From Roseburia sp. (GTDB taxonomy: Bacteria; Bacillota; Clostridia; Lachnospirales; Lachnospiraceae): a DNA stretch of 64,000 nt. The DNA is taken from the NCBI GenBank assembly GCA_017937095.1, contig JAGBEG010000022.1:122983-186982 (forward strand), given 5' to 3'. The notes under the pieces were generated by a model. That model had not been told where the DNA came from and searched no databases. It was given only the letters and a program-made list of their open reading frames with translations. The position numbers and the translations under genes were made by a program. Shown piece after piece: positions 43,336-53,849 of the stretch (positions within the stretch are counted from its first letter, which is position 1; the number at the start of each line of letters is the position of its first letter).

Positions 43336-46296
43336 CTATTCTTTTATAAATTGATCCAGCGCCGCAAACAAAAGCTTCGGCTCAATCGGCTTCGCCAGAT
43401 GCGCATTCATCCCGGCATTCTCCGTCCTTCTGCGGTCCTCCTCATATGCATTCGCCGTCATCGCAATGATTGGAATTGTCTTTGCATCCTCGCGCTCCAG
43501 CCCGCGAATACGCACTGTCGCTTCGATTCCGTCCATCACCGGCATACGGATATCCATCAGAATCGCATCAAAGCTGCCTTCCCCGCTCTCCGAGAAGATG
43601 CGCAGTGCCTCCTCCCCGTCCCCCGCATGCGTCACCTCGATTCCCCGCTTTGTGAGCAGGTTCTGCGCTACAAGTGTATTGAGCGGATGATCCTCCACCA
43701 GAAGCACTTTCTTTCCGGTAAAATCACGCTCGGTCTCCTCCGCAACGCTCTGCGGTACAGCCGGTTCCTCCTCGCCGATATCAAGCCTTACCTCCACGGT
43801 AAAAGTCGTCCCTGCGCCCTCGGTGCTCTCTACGGTAATATCCCCGTCCATCATCCGCGCGAAATTGCGCGCAATCGAAAGTCCAAGTCCGCTTCCCTTA
43901 TAGGTCGTCGTACTCTGCGAATACTGCTGCGTAAACATATCAAATACCTTCGGCAGAAATTCCTTCGCAATTCCGATCCCGGTGTCCGCTACCGCAGCGC
44001 GGACTAAAGCGCGGCCGTCCGCCTCCCTGTGCTCTGAGACCTCAACCCTGACCTCTCCTTCCCCGGGCGTAAACTTTACTGCGTTATTGATCAGGTTGAT
44101 CATGATCTGCTGTAAGCGCGTCGCATCGCCCACATATACCCCGGACGCCCTGCTCTTACGCTCGAACACATAATTCACAGACGCAAGATCCGCCTGCGTT
44201 TTTGCCAGAATGTTGACATTCTCCCAGAACTTGTCACTGTCGAACGGCTGGTGCAAAAGCTGCATACTGCCGCTCTCGATCTGCGACATATCCAGGACAT
44301 CGTTTAGCAGTGCGAGCAGATACTTTGACGCGGAATCGAGCTTCTCCGTACAGTCGAGCACCTGCGCGCGGTTGTCGATTTCTTCCCTGATAATCGTATT
44401 CAATCCTATGATCGCATTCATCGGCGTGCGGATTTCATGGCTCATTCTGGCAAGGAATCTGCTCTTCGCCTGATTCGCCTCCCGCGCCAGCAGAAGCGCC
44501 TTCGACAACTGTTCCTGCTTCTCCTTTTCCTGCTTTACCATGTCCTCAATATCCGTGATTGTAATAAGAAAAATCCCGACCTCACGGTTCAGGTACTGAT
44601 ACCGGAGCTGTTTGCGCCTTGGCTTTCCGTTTCTCGAGAGCAGCGTCACCTCAAGCACACGCGTGCGCTCTAAAATAAGCTGCCGCTCCATTGCAGGAAT
44701 GCTGATTTCCTGTTCAAGCTTCTCCTTATCCTCCTTAGAAACTGCGCGTTCTTTCAGGCAGGCAAGCTCCTCACTGTAGTCTCCGCCCGCAAGCTGCTCT
44801 TCCATCGCGTACTGCCCGATCGCCATCGCCGAAAATCTGCCGTTCACGCGGTCTACGACATAGATTTCATCATATTCATACGACATGATGCACTCCAGCA
44901 CATGACGCTGAAGGTTCTCCTTTGTGATATCACGGTTGTAAATAAAAGCCATGACCTCAGACGTCTCAGGACGGCGGACAAGCCTCACCTCCGTCTTGAT
45001 CCACACATGTCTTCCTTCCAGCAGCTCCGCTATGTATTCCTCGCTAAGCCCCGTCTCCCCCTTCTCATACAGCTCGCGCAGATACTCCGCCGACAGCCTC
45101 CGGTTCTGTTCATCCGTCAGCCAGTTCTTCCGTGCAAACGCTTGCGCTCTTACCCGAAAATCCATCTCGTGCCGGTACTGCTTCTCATAGCCGTCCGTCC
45201 TGCCGACGCGCATCTCCTCGACAATCCCCTGCGTCAGGTTCAGCCGGCTGGTCGCGTATACATCTTCCGAAGATGCCTTTTCACGGTACAAAAGCTCTTC
45301 CTCATACTTCTTCTGGAGCTTCTCATGCGCCGCGCGCATCTGCTCGCCCGCAAGCTTTGTCTCTGTGATATCCGTCAGATATTCCACATAGGCTTCCCGC
45401 CCGCACCAGTCGATGATTCTGCCCTTGACCGCATAATAATGTCCGCCGAGCAGCACCTCCCTCGGCGCGACCTGATCCATATTCCGGTACTTCGCCGGAC
45501 ATTCCGGACACGCCACTTCCTGATGGTAGAACAGACGGTAACACTTTTCCCCGGTCGCATCCGTTTCCGCCACCCCGAAAATCTCCCGCGCCTTCCGGTT
45601 GAGGTAACGAAGCTCATAGCTTCCGAGTTCCCGCACATAGACGCCGGTCTGCGTCTCGTCGATAATGCTCTGGTAAAGTGACGCGACATTGATCGTGTGC
45701 TCCCGTTCCTCGAATTTCCGCAGCGAAAGCATCCTGTAATACAGCGTGCCGCAGCTTGCGAACAGTCCAAGGATAAACATGGCGACCGCATTCACCGTAT
45801 CCGTCAGCACATACTCCGGCTGCTTACACACACAGATACAGGCAATGATAAGACCGCAGGAAACCGCCTGCAGTAAAATACTGTAAACGGGCTTGATAAG
45901 GAAACACATCACGATTCCGATGAGCACATAGTAAGAAGTGATATAGATATCGGAACGACACAGAATATTTTCAACTACAAAATAACATACCCACAACAGA
46001 TAGCTGATTGTAATCAGCCACGGCAGCGTCCCAGGGTGCGAACGTGCAACCTTATGCGTAAAGAAAAACAGGCAAAGGGCAGCCAGAAAGAACAGGGCAT
46101 ATGCCCACTCTCCCGCATAGTCCGTGCGCTCGGCGGCAAATGTGTAAATCCACAGCACCGCCGAGAAACACATTGCAATCAGATCCAGAACGCAAAGCAT
46201 CCTGATATTTTCCGCTTCTACCGTCTTCTCACATTCCCGCAGCACATCCGCCCGAAAAAAAGTTTTTAACGTATCTTTCCAACTGCTCTGCTTCAT
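43336..46296 (-). CDS. Large hybrid sensor histidine kinase / response regulator
   Basis: 986 residues. Residues ~25-200 hold about six membrane helices in an integral sensor region. A PAS-like domain follows (~205-315), with an unusual CPECPAKYR Cys pair near 270. A second sensory segment (~375-560) precedes HisKA with MSHEIRTPMNAIIG (His ~619), HATPase with INLINNAVKFTPGEG and GSGLGLSIARNFA, and a C-terminal receiver with LLVEDHPLN and phospho-acceptor Asp in ILMDIRMPVMDG (~913). It ends 82 bp upstream of eno in the same direction. The stimulus and output partner are unknown. Confidence 0.92.
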   Translation of the reverse strand: MKQSSWKDTLKTFFRADVLRECEKTVEAENIRMLCVLDLIAMCFSAVLWIYTFAAERTDYAGEWAYALFFLAALCLFFFTHKVARSHPGTLPWLITISYLLWVCYFVVENILCRSDIYITSYYVLIGIVMCFLIKPVYSILLQAVSCGLIIACICVCKQPEYVLTDTVNAVAMFILGLFASCGTLYYRMLSLRKFEEREHTINVASLYQSIIDETQTGVYVRELGSYELRYLNRKAREIFGVAETDATGEKCYRLFYHQEVACPECPAKYRNMDQVAPREVLLGGHYYAVKGRIIDWCGREAYVEYLTDITETKLAGEQMRAAHEKLQKKYEEELLYREKASSEDVYATSRLNLTQGIVEEMRVGRTDGYEKQYRHEMDFRVRAQAFARKNWLTDEQNRRLSAEYLRELYEKGETGLSEEYIAELLEGRHVWIKTEVRLVRRPETSEVMAFIYNRDITKENLQRHVLECIMSYEYDEIYVVDRVNGRFSAMAIGQYAMEEQLAGGDYSEELACLKERAVSKEDKEKLEQEISIPAMERQLILERTRVLEVTLLSRNGKPRRKQLRYQYLNREVGIFLITITDIEDMVKQEKEKQEQLSKALLLAREANQAKSRFLARMSHEIRTPMNAIIGLNTIIREEIDNRAQVLDCTEKLDSASKYLLALLNDVLDMSQIESGSMQLLHQPFDSDKFWENVNILAKTQADLASVNYVFERKSRASGVYVGDATRLQQIMINLINNAVKFTPGEGEVRVEVSEHREADGRALVRAAVADTGIGIAKEFLPKVFDMFTQQYSQSTTTYKGSGLGLSIARNFARMMDGDITVESTEGAGTTFTVEVRLDIGEEEPAVPQSVAEETERDFTGKKVLLVEDHPLNTLVAQNLLTKRGIEVTHAGDGEEALRIFSESGEGSFDAILMDIRMPVMDGIEATVRIRGLEREDAKTIPIIAMTANAYEEDRRRTENAGMNAHLAKPIEPKLLFAALDQFIKE

Positions 46297-46380
46297 CGTT
46301 CATCACCGCTTTGCATTATACTTGTACATATAGTAAGTATAGCAACCGGAATACAAACAATCAAGCCAATTGTCTGAAAA

Positions 46381-47316
46381 TTATTCCTGCGGTCTAATCC
46401 CTTTCGTCTTCAGAAAATCCACCCAGATTCCGTATTTGGAACCGAGCAGATGCAGATCGTCAAATGTCAGATCATCCCGCAGATTTCCCTGCCCGTCGCA
46501 GACGACGTCGTTCATGTCGATGTAGAACACCGTCTGACCATCCGCAAGCTGCGCAATCCTGTCATTGCGCGCACAGATTCCTTCATTATTAAAAATCTTA
46601 TCCGCATCAGACTTTTCTTTTGTCACGCGCATAATTCCCTGCACATAAATAATGGCGTCCGGCTGAAGCTGCCGGAACTTCTGCACGCTCATCGCATACT
46701 GCTGCATGAAGCTTTCCAGATTTCCTCTTCCCATCTCGTTGATTCCGATCTGGAAATAGACCTTTCCGAACTGCCGCTGCCCTAAGGCTTCCTCAAGCGT
46801 CACTTTCTCCCCATCCACTTCGCAGAACTTTTCCGTCCACATATCATAAATGTTAAGTCCGACCGTCGCGTAGAAGGTCGCCTTGTCAAGACCGCCGTAG
46901 TCGCGCAGTCCGACCGTCCTTGAATCCCCGATAAAGACCGCATCGTCAAAGTAGCTCTCGTCGACCTCGCAAAACTCCCGTACCGCAGGTGCTTCCTCCG
47001 TCGCCTGCGTCTCTTGTGGCATATTCTCCCCCGGTTCCTTCGCTTCGCCGTCCGCCTGCTGCATCTCCTCTCCCTCTCCGGTCAGAAAAGAAAGAATCTC
47101 ATAGTCGTCCCACAATTCATCCAGATTCCCCTGACCGCTCCACGGATAGATTCCGTCGTGGATTCCCTCAAAGACCAGAACAAAATACGGCGTTTTGGCG
47201 GGGTCTGTTTTATAATTTTTATATATGGTATCTTTTCCCAGATATCCAACTGCCGATAACGCCGCCCACGTCAGAAGCACAAGCAGCGTTACCCGGTATT
47301 TCAGCAACTTCTTCAA
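46381..47316 (-). CDS. SGNH-type esterase, membrane-anchored
   Basis: 311 residues. One N-terminal membrane anchor (~9-24) is followed by an outside domain. After an acidic low-complexity stretch (~80-112) comes an SGNH hydrolase: GDSRTVG with nucleophile Ser132, the Asn block QIGINEMGRGN, and a late DDLHL with the Asp-x-x-His pair. Its neighbour, the MBOAT acyltransferase, starts the same operon 18 bp upstream, so the two probably add and transfer or remove O-acetyl groups on a surface polymer. Confidence 0.85.
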   Translation of the reverse strand: MKKLLKYRVTLLVLLTWAALSAVGYLGKDTIYKNYKTDPAKTPYFVLVFEGIHDGIYPWSGQGNLDELWDDYEILSFLTGEGEEMQQADGEAKEPGENMPQETQATEEAPAVREFCEVDESYFDDAVFIGDSRTVGLRDYGGLDKATFYATVGLNIYDMWTEKFCEVDGEKVTLEEALGQRQFGKVYFQIGINEMGRGNLESFMQQYAMSVQKFRQLQPDAIIYVQGIMRVTKEKSDADKIFNNEGICARNDRIAQLADGQTVFYIDMNDVVCDGQGNLRDDLTFDDLHLLGSKYGIWVDFLKTKGIRPQE

Positions 47317-47334
47317 TTCTCATTTCACCACGCA

Positions 47335-48687
47335 TCAAAAATTAAAATATAAGAACGGATTGTTTACAGACACAGACAGATAATACATGCTGAGTCCGAA
47401 AATTACGAGCACGACAACACTTCCAAACCATTTCTTCTCAAACATCCTGTAAAGCGCAGCCGGAAGCGGTGTAGAAAACAGAATCCCGAGCAGAAACAGC
47501 GGTACATAGTCGTCCAGGTACTGCACATAATCAAGCGGATTGATCGTGCCTCCCGTCGTTCCGAAAAACGGGAACAGCCGCATAAAATAAACGGCAAGCT
47601 GCTGCACATCCTCCACCGCAAACGCCACCCAGGTGAGCGGCACGACAAACAGCAGGTACACATGCCCTATGACCCTGCTCTTCTCAAGAAACGGCAGCAA
47701 AACCAGCTTCTCAAGGAACAAAAGGAACAAAAGCGACGCGCCCCAGATCAGATAGTTATAATCCGCTCCGTGCCACAGCGCGGTAAGCGCCCACACCACA
47801 AAGAGGTTCAAAAGCGTGCGGGCTTTCCCCTTGCGGTTGCCCCCAAGCGGAATATATACGTACTCTCTGAACCATTTTCCAAGCGTGATGTGCCATCTTC
47901 TCCAAAATTCCGTCACCGACTTCGCTATATACGGATACCGGAAATTGACCGGAATCTCAAAGCCGAGCATCGCACCAAGCCCCCGCGCCATCAGCGAATA
48001 GCCCGAAAAATCAAAATACAGCTCCAGCGAATACGCAAACGCACCCATCCACGCAAGCGGCGTGGAAATACTCGCAAACCCGATGGTCTGAATATTGTTC
48101 CAGAGCATTCCGATGCGGTCCGCAACGATGACCTTCGCCGCCAGACCGAGCACCAGAAGCCTGATGCCCTCCTCGAACTGCTCCGCCGACACCGTGCGGT
48201 CACGAAGCGCGCCGCGCACATCCGCGTAGTTGATAATCGGTCCTGCCACAAGCTGCGGAAACATCGTAAGATAGGTTCCCAGCCTGACAAACGCCTTTTC
48301 TGCAGGCACTTTTCCGCGATAGACGTCGATGACATAAGCCGCGATCTGAAACGTATAAAAGCTGATGCCAAGCGGCAGTTCCTCTGCAAATCCGCTGTAT
48401 TTGTAGAAAAAAAGCACGCCGAAATCATAGCAGAGCGCCAGAATCAGCAAAAGTTTCTGCCTCGTACCGCGCCCCTCCGTATCATGCCTGTACATCAGCC
48501 TTGCAAGCACATAATTAATGACAACGCAGCCGAGCAGAAGAATGATATATTCTGCCTCCCCGATTGTATAAAAAGCGATACTTCCCGCAAATAATGTCAG
48601 ATTCTTGTATTTCTTCGGTGTAAGATAATATATAATCAAAAAAACCGGCAAAAACCGGAATAAAAATTCAAAACTACTGAATACCAT
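47335..48687 (-). CDS. MBOAT family O-acyltransferase (AlgI/DltB-like)
   Basis: 450 residues with about ten membrane helices. LGISFYTFQIAAYVIDVYRGK, EFWRRWHITLGKWFREYVYIPLGGNRKG (two overlapping blocks) and ALWHGADYNYLIWG with the conserved His (~304) are typical. It passes acyl groups across the membrane to a surface glycan or teichoic acid. It is paired with the SGNH protein downstream, the same arrangement as in alginate or peptidoglycan acetylation systems. The polymer is not identifiable. Confidence 0.92.
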   Translation of the reverse strand: MVFSSFEFLFRFLPVFLIIYYLTPKKYKNLTLFAGSIAFYTIGEAEYIILLLGCVVINYVLARLMYRHDTEGRGTRQKLLLILALCYDFGVLFFYKYSGFAEELPLGISFYTFQIAAYVIDVYRGKVPAEKAFVRLGTYLTMFPQLVAGPIINYADVRGALRDRTVSAEQFEEGIRLLVLGLAAKVIVADRIGMLWNNIQTIGFASISTPLAWMGAFAYSLELYFDFSGYSLMARGLGAMLGFEIPVNFRYPYIAKSVTEFWRRWHITLGKWFREYVYIPLGGNRKGKARTLLNLFVVWALTALWHGADYNYLIWGASLLFLLFLEKLVLLPFLEKSRVIGHVYLLFVVPLTWVAFAVEDVQQLAVYFMRLFPFFGTTGGTINPLDYVQYLDDYVPLFLLGILFSTPLPAALYRMFEKKWFGSVVVLVIFGLSMYYLSVSVNNPFLYFNF

Positions 48688-48834
48688 CCCTCAGGCTCTT
48701 TCTAAAATAATACATCTCTGATTTCATACTATTTCATTATAGGCGAAATAATCCCAAATGACGAACTATTAAGCAAAATTCGTGAAAATGTATTATTTCT
48801 GTCATAATCCCATGAATCTGTAATGATTCTGTAA

Positions 48835-50112
48835 TTATTCCGCGGCAAAAAGCGCCTCGATCTCCCCTATAAAATATAATGAGCCGAACGCAACGGTTTT
48901 ATGCTCCCGCGGCAGATTCTCCGGCGCAAAACATGCGCGGTAATCTTCTGCTGCAAACGCACGGACGCCCTTTTTCTCAATGCACGCGGCAAGCTCTTTT
49001 GCCGTAAGCGCCCGCTCGCTCTCCACCGTACAGGTCACAAAATCATACGCAAACGGCAGCAGCAGCTCCACCATTTCCTCATAATCCTTATCCGCCATAA
49101 CACCCATGATAAAGCAGAACTTTTCTCCCGGGAACAGCGCCGCAAGGCTGTCGCGCAGGGCACACACGCCGCTGCTGTTATGCGCGCCGTCCACAAGAAG
49201 GAACGGCTCTTTCGATAAAATCTCCATCCGTCCCTGCCACCTCGTTCGCCTGATTCCGCGGTAAATACTCTCTCTCTCCCGCGCCTTCCCCGGCGCACAC
49301 TCCTTCGCCCTCTCAAAAAAAGCCTCCGCCGCAAGCAGTGCAGCGGCTGCATTCTCGTACTGGTGAACGCCGAGCATCTGCATACAGATTTTCTCATAAG
49401 CGCCGTAAGAAAACTCCTGCATACCGTTTTTATAGCCGGTATCGCGTATCTGCTCCGGGTCAACGATCCGGCAATCCGCAACGTTCTCGCGCTCTGCGGC
49501 AGCCAAAAGCGGCGCAAGCGCTTCCTCCTCCTGGCTTTCCATAATAAGTGCGGTTCCGTGCTTGATAATGCCCGCTTTCTCCGATGCAATCTCACCAAGC
49601 GTGTTTCCAAGGATTGCCATATGGTCAAAACCGATTTTCGTGATGACGGAAACATCCGGCACGCCGACGGCATTTGTCGAATCGCATCTTCCGCCAAGTC
49701 CGGTCTCTAAAATCACGACTTCGCATTGCTGCTCCTTAAAATATAACAACGCCATCGCAAGGCATAAATCAAACATCGTCGGCTGCACGCCAAAATCAGC
49801 CGCAAGAAGCTCTTCCCCGAGCACACGCACCCGTTCTTTCGGAATCATCCCGCCGTTTACCGTGATGCGTTCCCTGAAATCGACAAGATGCGGAGACGTA
49901 AACATCCCTACCCTGCACCCGGCTTCCCTTAAAATTTCGCATAGAAAAGCAGAGACGGAGCCTTTGCCGTTCGTCCCTGCTATATGAATCACCCTCATCC
50001 CGGTCTGCGGCTCCCCAAGCGCCGGAAGCATGCGCCCCATGATCTCCGCCCCGGTAAGGTTCCCAAACCTTCTGATATTGTTGATCTTCTCTACAACTTC
50101 CTCGTAAGTCAT
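48835..50112 (-). CDS. folC: Folylpolyglutamate synthase / dihydrofolate synthase
   Basis: 425 residues, a Mur-ligase-fold enzyme. The P-loop is GTNGKGS (46-52), and ETGLGGRCDSTNA and SVITKIGFDHMAILGNTL are conserved, with DGAHNSSGV later. It adds glutamate to folates. It has its own AGAATATAAGAATG start region and is followed by an unrelated membrane pair. Confidence 0.95.
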   Translation of the reverse strand: MTYEEVVEKINNIRRFGNLTGAEIMGRMLPALGEPQTGMRVIHIAGTNGKGSVSAFLCEILREAGCRVGMFTSPHLVDFRERITVNGGMIPKERVRVLGEELLAADFGVQPTMFDLCLAMALLYFKEQQCEVVILETGLGGRCDSTNAVGVPDVSVITKIGFDHMAILGNTLGEIASEKAGIIKHGTALIMESQEEEALAPLLAAAERENVADCRIVDPEQIRDTGYKNGMQEFSYGAYEKICMQMLGVHQYENAAAALLAAEAFFERAKECAPGKARERESIYRGIRRTRWQGRMEILSKEPFLLVDGAHNSSGVCALRDSLAALFPGEKFCFIMGVMADKDYEEMVELLLPFAYDFVTCTVESERALTAKELAACIEKKGVRAFAAEDYRACFAPENLPREHKTVAFGSLYFIGEIEALFAAE

Positions 50113-50171
50113 TCTTATATTCTTCTTTCACGACTTTTTCGATATCCGTCTGAAAGAAGCCGTTGTCGCTT

Positions 50172-51011
50172 TCAGACTGCGATGATCACGCCGCCGTCAT
50201 TTGCATACATACTGCTGACACCGGCAGTATTAATAATAATGATTTTCTTGAAATTTGCAAGCTTTTCTATTTTCTCTTTGACAACACGCGCGCGGTCCGG
50301 GCAATTGCAATGCGAAATCGCAAGAATCCGGCTCTCGCAGTCCTTTGTCTTCTCGATGACGTTCTGTACCATTTTCTCAAGCGCCTTATTCATGCCGCGC
50401 GCCTGACCGAGCTGACAGATCGAGCCTTCTCTGGTCGATCCCATGACCGGCTTGATATTGAGCGTATTGGCGATAAACGCCTTTAAATTCGTAAGTCTTC
50501 CGTTCTTGCGCAGTGTTTCCAGCGTCTCTAACACGAAAAACGTATTCATGGAGTCGATATAAGCCTCTGTCTTCTCAACGACCTCCTCAAAGGAGCAGCC
50601 CGCTTCCTCGTACTCCTGCACCTTAAGACCGATCAGCGTCTCTCCAATCGACGCCGATCTGGAATTGAACACATAAATCTGCTTACCGTCCGCGTGCTCC
50701 TCCTCGTAAAGATTCCTGCCGAGCACTGCACTGTTATAAGAGCCGCTCAGTTTCTCGGAAAGCGTCACGACATATACGCGCTCTGCCTCTCCCATATAAG
50801 ACGCCATGTACTCCTCCGGCGACGGACAGGAGGATTTCGGACAATTCGGACTTTCCTTCACCCTGCGCAGAAAATCAAGCTGATCGAACGTCTCGTCATC
50901 CCTGATCCGGTAACCGTCCACCTCCAGTTCCAGAGAGACCGTCTCATAATGTCCGTCCTGCTTTAATTCTTCTGTCAGTTCCCCACAACTGTCAATTACG
51001 ATCTTATACAT
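50172..51011 (-). CDS. DegV family fatty-acid-binding protein
   Basis: 279 residues. IVIDSCGELTEEL at the start, SCPSPEEYMASY, TLSEKLSGSYNSA and NSRSASIGETLIG are DegV signatures. DegV (FakB-like) proteins bind a fatty acid and present it to FakA for phosphorylation. A palindrome GTTAC-TAT-GTAAC lies upstream at about 51110-51124. There is no fakA in the window. Confidence 0.9.
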   Translation of the reverse strand: MYKIVIDSCGELTEELKQDGHYETVSLELEVDGYRIRDDETFDQLDFLRRVKESPNCPKSSCPSPEEYMASYMGEAERVYVVTLSEKLSGSYNSAVLGRNLYEEEHADGKQIYVFNSRSASIGETLIGLKVQEYEEAGCSFEEVVEKTEAYIDSMNTFFVLETLETLRKNGRLTNLKAFIANTLNIKPVMGSTREGSICQLGQARGMNKALEKMVQNVIEKTKDCESRILAISHCNCPDRARVVKEKIEKLANFKKIIIINTAGVSSMYANDGGVIIAV

Positions 51012-51181
51012 GCTGTTACCTCCATCTCAAATCACTGATTATTATATGAATTCTCTGATTTGTTATCCAAAATCGGTTGATGCAATTTTGATTTCCTTTA
51101 TACGTAGTATTTGTTACTATGTAACATTATCACAAAAACCATATTTTGTATAGAGGTGTTTTCTATATTTTCTATAAATTA

Positions 51182-52414
51182 TCACGAAAAACGGAAGATA
51201 AACACGTTCTGCTGCTCATCCACGAGATAATACAGGGAAGTAAGCCCGGGGCAGTAGTCTGCAATATGCTGCTCGTCGATAAAATATTGCCGTACCTGCG
51301 CAAGCAGTTCGGGCGTTGCCAGCTTTACCGAGACAGCCGTATTCCCCGTCTCATATCCGCCCGCACAGAGCGCGCCAATCGCATCCGGGTTCCACTCAGA
51401 AAAATAGCAGTTCTGCCGAACGTAGTAATTATCCTGCTTCGCAGTGCAGTACGGCAGCACAAAGTTGTTGTCCGGCTCATGCGTCACCGAAATCTCCTCC
51501 GTCGTCACGCCAAAATAGTTGTAATTCACAAAGCGTTCTTCCTCCTGCGTGTCGACAGTGTAACTGGAATTGCCCCATGTCGTGTCAACGTAGTAATATT
51601 CTCCGTCCATCCGCACCAGATTCCATGCGTGCGGCTCGCCGTTCGCCCTTCCGGTCACAATCGCAGACTGAACACCAAGCCGCTCCAAAAGATACTGTGT
51701 GGCGCACGCATAGCCCTGACAGACCGTCCTGCCATTGATGAACACACTGATAATATTCTGATTATCGTCCGCGTCTTCGTCATACGCTATGTTGGACGCC
51801 AGATAGTCGTAGACATAGCGCACCTTTTCGTAATCCGAAGCCTCCATGGAAATCCCGGCGGTGATTTCTTCTGCCCTCGCGTCAATCTGTGCCTGCAATT
51901 CCTCCCTCTCCTGCTGCTCCATCGTATAATTCGGTGAAAAATCAATTCCGATCCGTTCCTCTCCTCTGGTATACTGCGTGTACACGTAGCCGGACGCCCA
52001 GAAGATTCCTCCATGATCCGCATTCACTGCCTTATAAGCCGCATCTAAGACCTCTTCCTCCAACGTACTCACCCGCACGGATTCTTTGTGCTCTTGCATC
52101 GTCTGGTAAATCTCATCGTACACGCGCTGTGTCTCCCCGTCCAGCGTGGCATAGACATAGCAGCCGTCGGAGACGCACTCCACTATCATCTGCGGCTCAT
52201 CAGAACTTCCCTCCGATGATACGGAAGCTTCTGCTGTCTGATTCCGACTTCCCTCCGACGATGCTTCGTCCGATATTCCGGTTTCCGGGAACTGTGTCTG
52301 TAGTTCTTCCGCAATGGATTGCCGGATCTCTTCTGCAAAGCCGCATCCGCCGAGCAGCAGGATGACGGAAAGACTCACAGCGCATAAAAATCTTTTCTTT
52401 CTCCGTTTCACCAT
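51182..52414 (-). CDS. Lipoprotein with transglutaminase-like domain
   Basis: 410 residues. The signal peptide ends in the lipobox LLGGC, followed by a Ser/Glu-rich tether. The transglutaminase-like core (~205-330) has the nucleophile in RTVCQGYACATQYLL, the His in EPHAWNLVRMD and the Asp in YYYVDTTWGN. Such domains act as cysteine peptidases or isopeptide-forming enzymes on the cell surface. It is 18 bp upstream of nothing shared; the M18 gene reads into it from 19 bp upstream, so they may be co-transcribed. Confidence 0.88.
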   Translation of the reverse strand: MVKRRKKRFLCAVSLSVILLLGGCGFAEEIRQSIAEELQTQFPETGISDEASSEGSRNQTAEASVSSEGSSDEPQMIVECVSDGCYVYATLDGETQRVYDEIYQTMQEHKESVRVSTLEEEVLDAAYKAVNADHGGIFWASGYVYTQYTRGEERIGIDFSPNYTMEQQEREELQAQIDARAEEITAGISMEASDYEKVRYVYDYLASNIAYDEDADDNQNIISVFINGRTVCQGYACATQYLLERLGVQSAIVTGRANGEPHAWNLVRMDGEYYYVDTTWGNSSYTVDTQEEERFVNYNYFGVTTEEISVTHEPDNNFVLPYCTAKQDNYYVRQNCYFSEWNPDAIGALCAGGYETGNTAVSVKLATPELLAQVRQYFIDEQHIADYCPGLTSLYYLVDEQQNVFIFRFS

Positions 52415-52432
52415 CTACCTCCGACGTCGCCC

Positions 52433-53722
52433 CTACAGGGTAAAATATGCCTCCGCCAGCTCCTTAAGCGCCTGCTGATCCGCCGTTCCCATCAGTTCTC
52501 TCGCCGAGTGCATTGCAAGCAGCGGGATTCCGATATCCACCGTCCGCACCGGAAGCAGCGCGGATGCAATCGACCCGAGTGTGCCACCGCCCGGCATATC
52601 GGAGCGGTTGACGAACTTCTGATAAGGAATCTTCTTTTCCTCGCAGATCTGCTGGATAATGGCAATCGCTTCACAATCCGTCGCATAGGACTGGGAACAT
52701 GCCTCCTTGATGCAGAAGCCCTTTCCGAGAACCGGCTTATTCGTGATATCCATTTTGCCCGCCTGGTTCGGGTGCACGCCGTGCGCCACATCAACAGAGA
52801 GAAGCATACCATCATAAAGCTCCTGCTCTGCCGTCTCCTCCCTTCCAAGCTCTCTTAAGATACGAAGCAGCATATCGTGAAGAAGAATCGATCCCGCGCC
52901 CTGCTTCGAGCGGCTTCCGATCTCCTCATGGTCAAAAAGCGCGATCAGATTCACGCCCTTCTGGCGTGTTCCGTCAATAATTGCAGACACGAGCGCCGCG
53001 CACGAGGTCAGATTATCGAGACGCGGACTGGAAATGAAATCGTCGTGCAGCCCGATATACTGCGGTTCTTCCCTGCAGTAGACGGTCAGCTCAAAGTCGA
53101 GGATATCCTCCTTCTTCACAGACAGCTCCTCTGCAAGGAAGGTCAGAAAATAGTCCTTCTTCTTCTCCTCCTCCGTAAGCAGCGCCATCACCGGAAGCAT
53201 ATCCACCTGCTTATTCAGTTCAACGCCCTTATTCACCTCACGGTTCATATGAATCGCAAGATTTGGGATCGTGAGCAGACTCTTATCCGACGCGAAGGTA
53301 CGAATCTCCGGTGCAAACGGCTCACTGCCGCGCACAGCCACACGTCCGGCGACGCCGAGCGGGCGATCCAGCCATGTATTTAAGATCGCGCCGCCATAGA
53401 CCTCGACGTTGACCTGCGCATAGCCATTTGACACAACATCCGCCGACGGCTTGATGCGCAGGCACGGGAAATCCGTGTGCGCCGCCGCGATGCGGATCTG
53501 CGGTGCGCTTGTCTTCGCAAAGTCCTCTCCCACGGTGAATGCGAACAGCGTCGTGCGGTGATGGTTCACATAATATTTCCCATTTTTCTTAAGATTCCAC
53601 GGAGCAGAATAAGAAAGCTCCTCAAATCCGGCTGCCGCAAGGCGCTCGCTGCAGCTATCTACCACCTGAACCGGCGATACGCCTTTTTTTAATAACTCAA
53701 ATAAAATTTCTGTCTCTGTCAT
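52433..53722 (-). CDS. M18-family aminopeptidase
   Basis: 429 residues. Zinc ligands and catalytic residues of the M18 family are in AAHTDFPCLRIKP, FDHEEIGSRSKQGAGS, SVDVAHGVHPNQ, and a late MHSARELMG. It removes N-terminal residues, often Asp or Glu, from peptides in the cytoplasm. The ATG at 53722 has GAGGAAACG before it; the earlier in-frame ATG (53746) has no site. Confidence 0.95.
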   Translation of the reverse strand: MTETEILFELLKKGVSPVQVVDSCSERLAAAGFEELSYSAPWNLKKNGKYYVNHHRTTLFAFTVGEDFAKTSAPQIRIAAAHTDFPCLRIKPSADVVSNGYAQVNVEVYGGAILNTWLDRPLGVAGRVAVRGSEPFAPEIRTFASDKSLLTIPNLAIHMNREVNKGVELNKQVDMLPVMALLTEEEKKKDYFLTFLAEELSVKKEDILDFELTVYCREEPQYIGLHDDFISSPRLDNLTSCAALVSAIIDGTRQKGVNLIALFDHEEIGSRSKQGAGSILLHDMLLRILRELGREETAEQELYDGMLLSVDVAHGVHPNQAGKMDITNKPVLGKGFCIKEACSQSYATDCEAIAIIQQICEEKKIPYQKFVNRSDMPGGGTLGSIASALLPVRTVDIGIPLLAMHSARELMGTADQQALKELAEAYFTL

Positions 53723-53849
53723 GTTCGTTTCCTCTTTTCCTGTCATTTGTTTCTTATTATATACGAGTCGGTTGATTATTCCAAGAGGCGGCTTTCACCC
53801 TTTACAACACGCTATTTCCCATGAAAACGTGCGCCGCCAGGCGCACGTC

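Noticed and set aside
51105-51125. GTTAC-TAT-GTAAC as a defined operator of degV
   Set aside because: Short palindrome in AT-rich sequence with no second copy in the window; noted only under the DegV gene.
53826-53846. Attenuator before the M18 gene
   Set aside because: Orientation fits a second terminator after the C11 peptidase gene; no leader peptide is seen.
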